Part shown: positions 1 to 53,126 of the stretch, in pieces | Layout: each line of letters starts with the position of its first letter | How positions within the stretch are numbered: position 1 is the first letter of the stretch | Assembly: GCF_032884065.1 (NCBI RefSeq) | Contig: NC_088879.1 | Coordinates: forward strand, 24,538,038 to 24,602,037 | DNA from: Artemia franciscana | Taxonomy: Eukaryota; Arthropoda; Branchiopoda; Anostraca; Artemiidae | Direction: 5' to 3' | Length of the DNA: 64,000 nucleotides | Notes under the pieces: generated by a model | Database searches by the model: none | Seen by the model: only the letters and a program-made list of their open reading frames with translations | What the model was told of the DNA's origin: nothing | Program-made: the position numbers and the translations under genes

Positions 1-42018
<42,018 letters not shown>

Positions 42019-42680
42019 ATAGTGACTACACGTCGTTTCTTTTCTTTTCTTTTTATTAAGGGCTGGACTGGTGTTGTATTTTTCAAGCCAAAAACAACTA
42101 TATTTACCACTCCAATTTTTCCTTATTAATGCTCATTTAAAGCCCCTTACAATTATGCACTTGAGTTGATGTAATATCACTTTAGGTGCTTATTTGTACC
42201 GTGACCTAATTGAAGTTCTTCACTGTGCTTTCATGCTGAGCAAATTTCAAAAATATTTTCTGCAAACAGCCTCTATGACACTACGCTGGTCTAGCCCTAT
42301 ACATTGGGGTTCGTGAAAGAAAATTATTATTTGATTACTATTTGCAGTTGTTTCATACTCTTGTTAATGGTGTCAAAAAAAAATGAGAAAGGCTTATGAA
42401 AGAAACAAGTTTTATGTTCTTGCTTTGCATACGCTTTTCGTCTTAAGATGATCTTGTTTCTTATTTTATAGTCTGTTTCGCTAACTTAGGAGATGTTTTA
42501 AAGACTGCTTGGAAGAATGTTTTTACGTGTAAATAAAATTTTTCAGTCCAAACCCCATCAATAAAACAACATTAATTTTTATGCTCTTTCTTTTTTTCCT
42601 TTTCTTTTATGGATTCCCTGCTTAACTTTGTTTTATTAAATGTTTCCATTTGTGTACTCCTTTTTTAAATGAGTTCAATA
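42019..42680 (+). promoter_or_regulatory. SMC1 3' UTR with candidate poly(A) signals
   Basis: The AT-rich sequence after the stop contains AATAAA at 42532-42537, with further AATAAA copies near 42560 and 42676. T-rich tracts follow each. Which one is used cannot be told from the sequence. Confidence 0.55.
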
Positions 42681-45600
42681 AACTTAAGACTTTTTTTTAT
42701 GTATGTCTTCTTTGTTGATATAAATACCGCCTATTTTTAGGTAATTTAAAGACACAATTAAACTTATACCAGACAATGGTTTGAGTCTAGTGACCCTGGT
42801 TATTAGCTTTGGAACGGGGGTCAGATGGTTGGCTCTTTAAGCTCAGCTAGAGTAGGCCCAGCTCTAATGGGTACCTGGAGAGTAAGCAGGAAGGTTGTGC
42901 GTAAGAACAGGAGGACTACCCCTCTCCCCCATTGGACTCTCTGACTGGAAGGCCAGGGTACGAATATTAGAACAGCCGGTAGGAACTGTAAAGCCAAATG
43001 CTACATTCTTTTTCTTTTATTGGACTTGTGATCCGTTCTCTGATTGCTGTGGAAGCTCGCAGCATCTGTATTTGGTTTAAATTGTGTTAGTTACTGCAGT
43101 AAACCGTTTATAAATGGCTGAAAATCAATCTTTTTTATTTGTTTGGCTGCCACAAACTGTTATGTTTTCCCTCAGCTCAATCACCAATCCTATTTGCACT
43201 TTATTGTTTTTGATCAGTGAGATTAAAAATAATTAGTATTAACCCTAATTAAGAGGAAAAAAACATTATTTAGATTACATACACTGACATAGTTACCTGT
43301 TATTATACTAATTTACTAGTATGATATAATATACTAATAAGTCTACGACCAGGCCCGTAAGTAGGATTTTTTTTTGGGGGGGGGGATGGGCATATTTTTT
43401 AAAACACAGGAAAATCACAAAGCCTAGAGGGCTATCACTCTCGTTTCATCCTGAATCCTAGAGGGCTTCAGGATGATCGCGCCGCACCTTTCCCCCAGTT
43501 ATTGTGAATGTTCAAAAAATCATAACTTCAAAAAATTTATCACGTGATTACATCCTTATTCTGTTCTGTTCTAATATAGTCTTGGCTTTTTGTCTTGCCA
43601 GTAAGAGTAAATTGTGTTAAGTAATTAGGAGGAAAATCCTGAAAAGCCCTGACCTCAGTACAACTATGTGAATTTCGTTTTTTTTTTCTTTTTTTTTTAT
43701 GAATATCAAAAACACCGCCAGCAAAAGGAGTAGTTTCATTTCAGAGAATCCTGGTTTCTCGATTGTTCTGGTTTCACACTGCATAATTACGGTGGTTCAG
43801 GGAGCTATCGCCCCTTTTCCCCTCTAACTTCATGAGCATATGCATGGTACACTAATTTTGACTCATGATGGATAAAGGTTCATTTTGACGAAATATAAAT
43901 GATCAGTTGCTTGTCCTATACAAATAAACTGTAATTATATATTTCTCAGTGTTTCGTCAGAAATCTGGTTTCTCTAGTGTTTCATCGTATGTTTGAATCG
44001 AATGATTCTTTGGCTTTTCTTTTCTGTACAACTAGTGCCTAAGCAGGCCCAGATTTACAAACAGACTTACTAGGTTGGGGCCCAGGGGCATACAATATCG
44101 CGTGGCGCAATAAATTATCACTGAGTGAAAGGTAATTTTAAAACAACACAGAAATTCCGTAGCCAATTATAAACTTCCAGATCTCCTCCCAGGATGGCAG
44201 TTGAGAGATGTATTCCCCAATTTGTGGGGATTTTCTGAATTTGCGGGGAAAATCTCGCAAAAACGGAGTGACAAAAACACTTGGGCCTATGAGCGTCAAA
44301 GCCTTGAATCTGGTCCTCTGCCAAAAGCAGACAGCCCGCTACCATCTTCATATGTAAATATATGCAGTTGGTGAGTGTACAGGGAGCATTAAAGAAGTTG
44401 TTCTGGATGGCCAAATATCTGCACTGAAATAGATCATAATAAATACAAGCCTTGTGATTTATTTTAACCAAAGCTAGTATTCAGATTTTTTAACCATCAA
44501 TAATAAAAAGTATACAACAACTATTGCAGTGCGGGTTACGTAGAGCAATACCAGAATCTAGCCTACATGTCTAGAAAATGACAACTGCAAATTGCGGGGA
44601 GTGATGTTTTGCTTTGTATAATCTAGATCTTTACAATTGGTGGTTCCAAAACCGTGATAGAGCTTCTCTCCCTACCCCCTCCCTTACACTTAGCCCCCTT
44701 TTCGACTCGTGATCGGTCAGGAACGGGTTAGAAATCAAATGAGTGTTCTAAACCAAGCTGTGCTAAGAACCTGTTTCGCATATTGTGTTTGATTTTAAAT
44801 AATTTAGCGTTAAAGCTATCTTTCGTGACAAAAATACAAATGCGGGTGCCATAAACGAAACAATTTACGTAACACTTACAAATTCAACAAAAATAAATTA
44901 ATTTCTGCTATGACAAAAATTAATTTCTGCTGTAACAAAAATAAATTAATTTCTGCTGTAACAAAAATAAATTAATTTCTGCAGTAGCTAGTGTTGAAAT
45001 ATTCTAGGGTCTGAAGTAAAGTCCTCTTTACTTCACAATATGAATCTGTTCTGCCTCGTTCAACCAATGATCGTTCTGAGATATTTAGCAGGAGGGGGTG
45101 TAAGCATGTTAGGATAAGAGTAACATGCTTACATGTTATGGTGTCTAAACCCTTCCCTGGGCTCCGTATTTGAAGTTATCTCACTGAGACACCTTCTGTT
45201 TAATCGCTCTAGGGAGATCCTTAACCATTAAAGGTTGTAAAAAATTTACCACATTAATTAAATAATTAATATTAGCAAATGAAGTTAGAATTTAAATTTT
45301 TGAGTAAGCATGACGTTACAAAAAGGAACTGATCTGCATAAGTAAAAATTATACTTTTTCAGAAGGTACCCAGCTCTAGGTGATAACCGGTCGAACTATG
45401 TGCTGTATGTCAAAATATGTAAATTTTGGAGGGGGCGGGAGAGCAACTGGAGCTCAGAACCTTAGTGTAGGTCCTCTAATTGTATCGTTCTGACATTACA
45501 CAGACCAAAGAATCCTTCCATACAAATCTTAGTGGAAATCGGGAGCCATCGTGCTGTTTTGTTTTAGTCCACACGTCCGTCGATGATATAGTTTTAGATA

Positions 45601-46560
45601 TGAATGTGTAATTAATGACATCAGAAATCCTTAATTGCAAACTTCGGCTGAAGTCATATGAAATTGTTGGATATATAAAATTATATATCCTTATATTAGA
45701 TTTAGATCCACAACTGATTTTAGTTTAAGTGAAAAATTGAAGTATGATTTTAAAGTATCGTTGTGTTATCGATACGTAACGTCAAGCTTGACAGCTTACC
45801 GTATTTGGTATTAATAAATAAATAAAAATAAAATAAAAAATAAACAGAACTTAACAAACAAATAGGGGTTCCAAAACAAAACTCAAAATATCCTATACTC
45901 CTTACGAGAAAAACTACCACAAACTTTGAAACTTGGATTACCAGATCTACATCACCATCTCTATGCATTCGTCGCCTTAAGGAAGGGCCAGTGGAAATAT
46001 TTTGATTGGGGAGATCCTACTGGATATTAGTAGCCTGGTTCAAACGCACCGACAACGTAGACAAGGAAATGGCAAGGGCGACTCTTTTGACTTAATTACA
46101 TGAACGGATAAATTTTTTATTTAGTGAATTTGTGGAGTTTCAGACATTTTATATGTTTTGATAAGAAAATAATTCGCCTATGAACCATTTGTTGAGTTTT
46201 TTGGTCCAATGTAATAAAACACTATTATTGACTAATATGATGGTAACTTCTGCCAAAACAAATATCGTGTCTTTTTTATTGCATTTTTTTTTCGTGCCAA
46301 CAGGGGCTTTTGCTGGCTGAGTATATTTGTGACTTTTGTTGTTATTATTTGGGACATACGAGGAGGTATACAGGTACGGATTCAAGGTATACAGGTAGGG
46401 CTAAATATGATTGTGATGCAACTTAAAGATAAAATTGAACTGTTTGAGAGAAATTCTGTGAAATTTTATATAGAAATGAATGAGTTCTGCATGATGATTG
46501 GGATGAGCCAACTTTTTAGAGTATTCAAGGTTTTAATGAGTCGTCGAAGTATATTCTTGG
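42681..46560. other. Intergenic DNA, no gene recognised
   Basis: AT-rich. Segments worth naming are a GC-richer stretch at about 42770-42980 that looks like a dispersed repeat without identifiable ends, a G run at 43373-43385, and a short tandem repeat at 44886-44991. Small reading frames (for example 44118-44471 minus and 45750-45968 minus) show no motif I recognise. Confidence 0.55.
44886..44991. repeat. Four-copy tandem repeat, unit about 24-29 bp
   Basis: AACAAAAATAAATTAATTTC followed by TGCTGT repeats four times with small length changes. The second unit lacks TAAA. Confidence 0.85.
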
Positions 46561-46589
46561 TTGTGAATTAATGAATGATTCGGATTTGA

Positions 46590-47065
46590 ATCCACAAGAC
46601 CATTTAGTAGTTTTTATTCAAATTGCCAAGGGCTGAATAGTTCTTAGGATTATTTATCAGAGTCGTGTTACAATGAGCATAAGATAGATGTTATTGGTGT
46701 GACTGGAACTTGGTTAAGTGCTGAGAATGAAGAACTATTAAATATTAAGTCTTATAATTTTTTTAAGAAGAATAGGAGCGAGTCCAGGCCTGGGGGGCTG
46801 GCGGCTTACGTTGGATCAGACCTCGAAGCTAAGGTGAGAGAGAATTTATCGGTGTATGTCGAGATGACCTGGACAGTGACTTGGACCGAGATATATATAA
46901 GAAATACAATATTGCATTGAACAAATTGTTAAGAAAGGCGAAGCGGAAATATTTTACAAAGCAGTGTGAAGAGGCTAAGGGTTCCTCTGCAAAGACTTGG
47001 AGAATTATTCAATTGGTTATTGGTGAGAAAAACTTACCATTACCACAATTTGTTCACACTTTAAT
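46590..47065 (+). pseudogene. LINE fragment: endonuclease start fused to pre-RT linker
   Basis: HKIDVIGVTGTWLSAENEEL (46676-46738) and GGLAAYVGSDL match the N-terminal half of an AP-type LINE endonuclease (compare FDIIGLTETWLS in the intron-3 LINE). DRDIYKKYNIALNKLLRKAK and KTWRIIQLVIGEKN (46881-47030) match the linker before the RT. Several hundred codons between them are missing and no RT motif follows, so this is an internally deleted scrap. It belongs to a different subfamily from the intron-3 element. Confidence 0.7.
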
Positions 47066-47109
47066 TCCCTTCCCCTATGAGAAACTTCTTCATGGAGATT
47101 CTCCCACGT

Positions 47110-47870
47110 AACTTATACATTAGCAATATTTGAGGAACTGATTATGTAAGGCGTGGTAACAAAGGCCAAAGAAGTTTAAACTATGCTTATGCAAATCAGA
47201 TTCACAAGTTCAGCAATTCTCAAATGACTGAAATAAATGAAAAGAAAGATCTTCAAAAGATGTACGTATAGATTTATGTTCGTTTTGAGTTTTAATGTTA
47301 TTCCTTACTTTCACTTGGATTTTTTTTTATTTTTTATTTTTTAATAACCACAAGCCAAACACATACAATATCTTTAGTTTATTATCACATAGAAATCATA
47401 GTTATGAAGCTGCTTAAAGTAAAATTAAATCCTAAGATTGGCTGGAAAATAACACTAACAAATTATTGTTTATATCGGCCATAATTTTACAAAATTCAAA
47501 CTTTAGCGTAAAGATCGAGGTATTGACAAGATGTGAACTTCCTCATACATATAATATAAAAGGGCTTTCCCCCTTGTTAATGCCCCCCTCTTCACGCTAA
47601 AGTTCGAATTTTGTTCTAATTCTTTAAGATTGACCCTTGAATCACAAGTGTCGTTTCATTAGAATAAATAGCTCTTTTGAAACTACTAAAACTACTTTAG
47701 CATAAACAGTGAGGTATTTAAAAGGGGATAAACTACCTCTATCATTTCTTTCATTTCTTTATGTTTTAATCATTTCTTTTTGTTTTAAGTTTTAATGTTA
47801 CTCTTTACTTTCAGTTGAAAACAGTGTTATTTTATTTAATTTCTGATCGTTTTAAATCATGCTGGGATAT
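47110..47870. other. Intergenic, nothing recognised
   Basis: AT-rich with scattered T runs. Two near-copies of 'tttgttttaagttttaatgttactctttactttcagttg'-type text occur at about 47280 and 47785, suggesting an old duplication. No gene is visible. Confidence 0.5.
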
Positions 47871-47882
47871 CCAGTGCCCCTT

Positions 47883-48395
47883 TCATAGAAATTGCCCATG
47901 AAAAATTCCTCCATAGTAAGATCCTCCCACATAATCCCAATAATCTTCAAAGACATTTTCGGTTTCTCTTTCTTCATCAGTCGCCCCATCTTCTCCAATT
48001 TCCCAGTCTTCTTCAGTTTCCCAATCTTCATCAGTATAAATTCCTCCATAGTAAGATCCTCCCACATAATCCCAATAATCTTCAAAGACATCTTCGGGTT
48101 CTCTTTCTTCATCAGTCGCCCCATCTTCTCCAATTTCCCAGTCTTCTTCAGTTTCCCAATCTTCATCAGTATAAATTCCTCCATAGTAAGATCCTCCCAC
48201 ATAATCCCAATAATCTTCAAAGACATCTTCGGGTTCTCTTTCTTCATCAGTCGCCCCATCTTTTCCAATTTCCGATTCTTCTTCAGTTTCCCTATCTTCA
48301 TCAGTATCCCATTCCCCTTCAATTTCCCATTCTTCTTCAGTTTCCCATTCTTCTTCTTCTTCATCTTCTATTATATCTCTTCTTATTCAGAGAAA
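47883..48395 (-). CDS. Acidic repeat tail, three 45-residue units
   Basis: In the minus frame that follows the RING frame after a +1 shift, the sequence reads IIEDEEEEEWETEEEWEIEG..., then three copies of a 45-residue unit with DEDWETEEDWEIGEDGATDE, EDVFEDYWDYVGGSYYGG, ending GGIFHGQFL and stop at 47883. The units are exactly 135 bp apart (48174, 48039, 47904) and almost identical. Trp/Tyr/Gly/Glu-rich composition with preserved frame suggests a translated tail rather than noise. The two other minus-strand and plus-strand open frames across the same DNA arise because 135 is divisible by three. Confidence 0.5.
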
Positions 48396-49092
48396 GCCAA
48401 CTTTCCAGGTTTTCCCTTGGAGCTACAAGCTCAACCCTTTTGATCTTTTCATCATGAGTGTAAACAAATATTATAATTATTTCAATGCAATATTCTAGAA
48501 GAAAATCATTACGGCGAAAAAAGTAGGTAGCCCTGCACAGTGGGCATTCTTTTTTATTTTGTTCAAATTCAAGGACGCAAGTTTGACAAAATGTATGCAG
48601 ACACGGCAGTCTAACCGGGCTAACAAATACCTCGTAGCAGATGCAGCAAGTTAGTTCTGAAAACAACAAGTCAAGTTGTTTCTTCTTCAAGATATTTTTC
48701 TTCAGAAGTATTTCAATTTCTGTATTTCTATGAAACCGTTGGTCCAAAAAGTGCCCATATTCTCCTAGAGAATAACTGCAACTCGCTTCTGCCCCTGTGG
48801 CTACGAATTCATCCCTTTTGGTCTTTCCACTTTGACCACCGTCAGATTCAATAATATATTCAATGCAGTTGACTAGAAGAGTATCTTTACTGATAAACAT
48901 GTACTTGGATCTGCACTGGTCAAAATCTGTTCGGTTTAGTTCGTGCTCAACTACGCAAGTTTGGCAGACTGTTAATATATTTAAACGGCAATCACATAGC
49001 AGTCTAGGTGGGTCAATAAGCACAGCATTGCATAATGTACAAATTAGTTTTGAATACAAAAAGTCGAGTTGTTTTAAGACACTCGACTTATT
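48361..49092 (-). pseudogene. Tandem-duplicated RING-finger protein, 5' end missing
   Basis: The frame has no ATG: upstream it meets a stop at 49093-49095, where mitochondrial-type DNA begins. It contains two related modules. The second (about 48690-48510) is a good C3HC4 RING, CCIC-x11-PCLHTFCQTC-x12-CPLC, of the E3 ubiquitin ligase type. The first (about 49050-48870) repeats the same pattern (LICTLC, CQTC) but lacks the His and the final Cys pair, so it is degenerate. Each is preceded by LKQLD/KKQLD and followed by a hydrophobic CIE-II stretch. The frame ends SLNKKRYNRR and TGA at 48361. A one-base shift would join it to the acidic repeat downstream. It could be a pseudogene or a gene with a missed intron. 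Confidence 0.6.
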
Positions 49093-50097
49093 TTATAATA
49101 TTTATAATATATTATATTTATAAATTTAATATTTATAAATTTTATAATATAAAATTTAATTTTATTTAAACGATATAAATAACGTACATTCACCGATCTT
49201 TTATTATTCTAATAAAAGAGCGGTGAATGTACTATACAGAACGTTATATAAATGAACATTAAATTATACATGTATATACGTAGGCTTAACTCTTTAACAA
49301 GGCCCCTTCTCAGACATGTAGGTATGTCTGAGGGGGGTGGCTTGTCTTAGAGGCAGCCTACGTATCTAATCATATCACTTCGTTCATCCACATTTTATAA
49401 ATACGTTATCATTACACTATATTTCACTATCCACTTCTGTCTTAATTGGTTGTTAACTATAGCTGTTTGTTATGTGAGGTCCGATAATCAAATATCATTT
49501 ATATGGTAATTTTAGGTTTTTAGGGGTGGGTTAATTCCCTATTTAACCTTTTTATTTTTGTTTATAATTCTTATAATCGTAAATACTCAATTGTAAGTAT
49601 TTAAACAAATTTCAATTCTTATTCACACCTACATTTACTTAACAAAAATCTAATTCTATCAACTTCATCATCTATATTCATTTTCATCTAATGTATCGCA
49701 AGGGGGTGATTATCCAGTTACATAATATTTATTCACCAAATAAGTAGTCATAATTAATCATGTGATATTCTTAAATTATTACCTCTTTACTTAGCCGATG
49801 TCTCGTTTCATATACTTATAGCTATGTCTACAGTATTTTCTACGTTCAAATAAAGTTATCGAGGAGATATTTCACTCTTTACGGCGGCTAGATAATGGGT
49901 TTCGGTCGCTTGCCGGGCTGACTGCTTTCATCTACCTTATACACCTGATCTCTTGTCATTTGTACTAACAAACTTTATTCTTACATACATTTGAATTAGT
50001 AAATAATTCTCACTTTACTGTTCTGCCTATCACTATCTCTCTTTCTTATAATATTACTTTCAGCCTTTATTTATTCTTTTTCATTCGAATATCCAGT
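49084..50097. other. Mitochondrial control-region copy
   Basis: About 1 kb of AT-rich non-coding sequence adjoins rrnS, as expected for the arthropod control region. It holds a 49-base hairpin (49184-49232; 23-base arms GTACATTCACCG... with one mismatch and a TTC loop) and a larger fold-back (49276-49365; outer arms ATACGTAGGCT/AGCCTACGTAT, inner CTCAGACAT/ATGTCTGAG). The junction with the RING sequence is placed by loss of protein similarity and is approximate. Confidence 0.7.
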
Positions 50098-50796
50098 AGT
50101 AAAAGTTTGATTCTAGCTAGTTTATTTACTCTTTCTACAAGTCATATGCAAGCCGATATTATTGCCTATTTTTTAGATATAGCGAATGAAAAGATAGGGG
50201 GACCACTTTGTGCCAGCATCCACGGTCATACAAGGCCCTAGAGCAAATATTTTAGGTGAACAGAGGAGCTTTGGCACAAATACGTTTTAGATCAATAAGG
50301 GTGAAATCTGTATTCATTTCCTATCTCTTTGAATAAAGCACTCTTTAGATGGCCAAACAACTAGGATTAGATACCCTATTAGTGCATTCTTAACTAACCT
50401 GGGTAGTATTATTTAAACCTAAAGAATTTGGCGGTTTCTAAATTTACTAGAGGAACCTGCCCCGTAAATGACAATCCACGAAACAATCAACCTGTTCTTG
50501 TTAAACAGCTTATATACTGTCGTTTAGGGGATTAAACAAATAACTCCTCTTAATTGCTTAGGCTAATAAATCAGATCAAGGTGTAGCTTATGTCTGGGAG
50601 AGGGTGGGTTACAATTAGAACTTAAATGGAATTTTCATTTTATCATGGAGAAGAAGGTGGATTTAGAAGTAAGGCTTGCCAACCTGAAGGAGGCTCTGAG
50701 AAATGTACACATCGCCCGTCACTCTCTTGTCCGAAGAGATAAGTCGTAACAAAGTAGGTATGCCGGAAGGTGTGTTTTGAAAAAGGGAGGGAGTTT
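50098..50796 (+). pseudogene. rrnS: rrnS (12S rRNA) copy 1
   Basis: It begins AAAGTTTGATTCTAGC and contains the universal small-subunit blocks GTGCCAGCATCCACGGTCAT (about 50212), AACTAGGATTAGATACCC (50360) and the decoding-site end ACATCGCCCGTCACTCTC plus AAGTCGTAACAAAGTAGGTA. About 700 bases, the full arthropod length. No disruption is obvious in it. Confidence 0.9.
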
Positions 50797-50814
50797 GAAC
50801 AAACATTTAGCTTA

Positions 50815-51269
50815 TAGCGCGTTTACACGGACGAGAATTCCCGTCGCGGACAAACGAATTCTGGTCCACTTGAAAGGATTCCGTTCGTGAATCCGTTCGT
50901 GAAGAAAAAAAGTCTAGCGACCAGCAAGGATTCCTTTCACCGAAACCGTTTTTGACCAATTCTGCTTGATGTGTAGGCAAGAAGAACGAGAATATTTACA
51001 GTTTTGTTGAGTTTGGCCGACAAACAAATAACATGTCAGTAAAGAATCATCCCAAAATTATTAATCATCCAAAATCATCCCAAAAATCAATAATGATGCT
51101 GTGGCTGCTATCATAATATTCCTGTTGGTTTCATCCATGCTTACAAAATTTTCAAATTTTCTGCCAAAAGGACAAGAATCTTTTCCCACTTTTCCCTCTG
51201 TGTGTAAACATAAATCCTGTCTCCGAGACAGGATTCCCGTCAAGTTTTCCTCTCCGTGTAAACGTGCTA
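50815..51269. mobile_element. MITE, 455 bp, inserted in the NUMT trnV
   Basis: The ends are inverted repeats TAGCGCGTTTACACGGA and, on the other strand, TAGCACGTTTACACGGA (one mismatch in 17), flanked by TTA at 50812-50814 and 51270-51272. The interior has further short palindromes (CCTGTCTCCGAGACAGG near 51218) and no coding frame. The 3-bp TTA duplication is characteristic of PIF/Harbinger elements, so a non-autonomous Harbinger MITE is the best call; the TIR sequence itself was not matched to a named family. The uninterrupted paralogue at 58440-58510 gives the empty site GCTTACATT. Confidence 0.85.
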
Positions 51270-51272
51270 TTA

Positions 51273-51430
51273 CATTAAAAAGATACTCTTCAGAGTGCTC
51301 TCTAAATCTTTATTCAGAAATTTATTTAAGTTAATATTATATAAGTAAAAGAATTGAACTTATTCAAGGTCTAAGTACTGAAAAGGAAAATTTACTGATT
51401 ATAACAAAGTTATTGTTTATTCTTGTAATG
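51273..51430 (+). pseudogene. rrnL: rrnL (16S rRNA) 5' fragment, copy 1
   Basis: It resumes after the MITE with CATTAAAAAGATACTCTTC and follows the reverse complement of 58320-58468 closely, then departs at about 51415 just before nad5. Only about the first 150 bases are present. Confidence 0.85.
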
Positions 51431-51440
51431 AATAAAGGAT

Positions 51441-52988
51441 CTTATATGTAAAGGTAACGATTCTGATAAATTAGTGACGGCCCCGCTTCTTCTACCCAAC
51501 CACAATCACCCTCATGATAAAGGAGTTCACCCATAACTAGGAGTATGAAGCTTGTTCGCCCCGTAATAAATGGTAAAAATAATATTCTACTTATATTATG
51601 TCTTAGGCTTAAACTAAGTGATTTGACAAAGTAAGGTAAGATCACCTCTGCTATGATAAGAGAGAGAAGGAGAATCTTTTCAAATGCACCTAAGACGATT
51701 CTTACGTCCCCCAGAAAACATCAATAGAAGATGTATCCTCCTATAACAGCCCCTCAATAAAGAACAAAAAGAGGAGTTAGATAATCCCCTTCTTCGTCCC
51801 TGTACTGGCAGCTTAAATTATAAGTATAGGAACATAAACATATTATTGCAATTCGGGAAGAATAAGTTCTTGTTAAAAGACATGAGACTAATATGAGTAC
51901 AGTGGGAATTAATATACATAGGCCTTCTGAAGATTCAATAATTAAGTGTTTTGAAAAGAAGCCCGATAAAAATGGAAATCCAATTAATCTAAGAGAGCAC
52001 ACTAAGATAATATAACTAGTGTAAGGGAGTATCTTAAATACTCCCCCTATTCGACGTGTCTTGTACCCCTAGTGAATGAATAACGACCCCCGAGCATTTA
52101 AAGAGGAAGGGCCTTAAAAAGTGTATGGGCAAAAAGATGAAAGTAAAAAAATAGCGTAAGCCCTAAACCTAGAGAAAATATTATTACTCCTAGCTGGCTT
52201 AGTGTAGATAATGCAATTACTCGTTTTAAATCGTTTTCTCCGAACGCAGCCAGACCTGAAAAAAAGGAAGTTAAGGCCCCTATGATAACAAGTAAGAAAC
52301 ACCCTCTCTCTTCAAACGAAGGAGACAAACAAATCATCAGATAGATTCCAGCTGTTACTACTGTGGACGAATGAATTAAAGATGAGACGGGGGTAGGAGC
52401 TGCTATAGCTGCTGGTAGCCATGCAGAAAAAGGTAGTTGAGCTCTTTTAGTAAAAGAAGATGAAATAAAGAGGAGCATGATTGATAGGGAGAAATATCTT
52501 AAGAATATGTAGTCTCAACTCCTAGAGTAAAATATCAGCCCTAGTGACCATAAAATTAATACATCCCCTACTCGATTTCTTAAAATAGTAATTATTCCTC
52601 TAGAAGAAGAAGTATAATTTTTGTAAAATATGATTAATAAATATGAAGTAATGCCTAACCCGTCTCAACCTAATATTAGTCTTAATCCATCCGAAGATAT
52701 GATTAACAGAACCATAGATGAGATGAATCCTAATATTATGTATATGAAACGATTAACAAAAATTTCGTCTCTTATATAATAAGAAGAATAAATTATCACT
52801 TGAGAAGAGATTAAGAGAACTAAGAAAATAAATGATAGTCCTAACCAATCAAGGCACACTTGATAATCCAAATGCAAGCAGGATATTTTTAATAAATAAA
52901 TTTCATCTGATAAAAACGATAGGAATGAGCAACAGATAGTCGTTACTCCGGTAATTAGTAAAATGTAACCTGATACGAAATATAACAA
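51441..52988 (-). pseudogene. nad5: nad5 (NADH dehydrogenase subunit 5), frameshifted
   Basis: With the invertebrate mitochondrial code the minus strand gives a nearly full-length complex I membrane subunit. Blocks from N to C are LYFVSGYILLITG, LDWLGLSFIFLVLLISSQV, the proton-channel core LPFSAWLPAAIAAPTPVSSLIHSSTVVTAGIYL (in part) and LIGFPFLSGFFSKHLIIE, ending near 51441. One extra C after 'FKAL' (about 52107) and a second length change at 'QD..RIGG' (about 52045) shift the frame. In mitochondria it would pump protons. Confidence 0.9.
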
Positions 52989-52994
52989 TACTGT

Positions 52995-53055
52995 CAGTGA
53001 TGATTCTCCTTTAGTTCCACAAACTGATATTCTCTTTAAACTATAACAGTAGACG
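52995..53055 (-). pseudogene. trnH: trnH copy
   Basis: Between nad5 and nad4 the minus strand has ATAGTTTAAAGAGAATATCA, then TTTGTGGAAC with GTG anticodon and a short following arm. Position and anticodon identify it; the exact ends are approximate. Confidence 0.6.
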
Positions 53056-53126
53056 AGAATTAAAGTCAGTAGGGGGATCAGATGAGCTCTTCCGATAAGA
53101 TATTCCTTTAAGTTATAGTCTAATCA

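Noticed and set aside
47852-48443. The other long frames across the 135-bp repeat (KKTGKLEKMGRLMKKE on minus; ISINSSIVRSSHIIPIIF on plus)
   Set aside because: A repeat whose length is a multiple of three keeps several frames open. Only the acidic frame is continuous with the Glu-rich stretch after the RING ORF and has non-random Trp/Tyr/Gly spacing.
50815-51269. Tc1/mariner-type insertion with a TA duplication
   Set aside because: Taking TA as the duplication leaves the two ends unequal (TAGC... against ATAGC...). Using TTA gives symmetric ends and agrees with the empty site in the sister copy.
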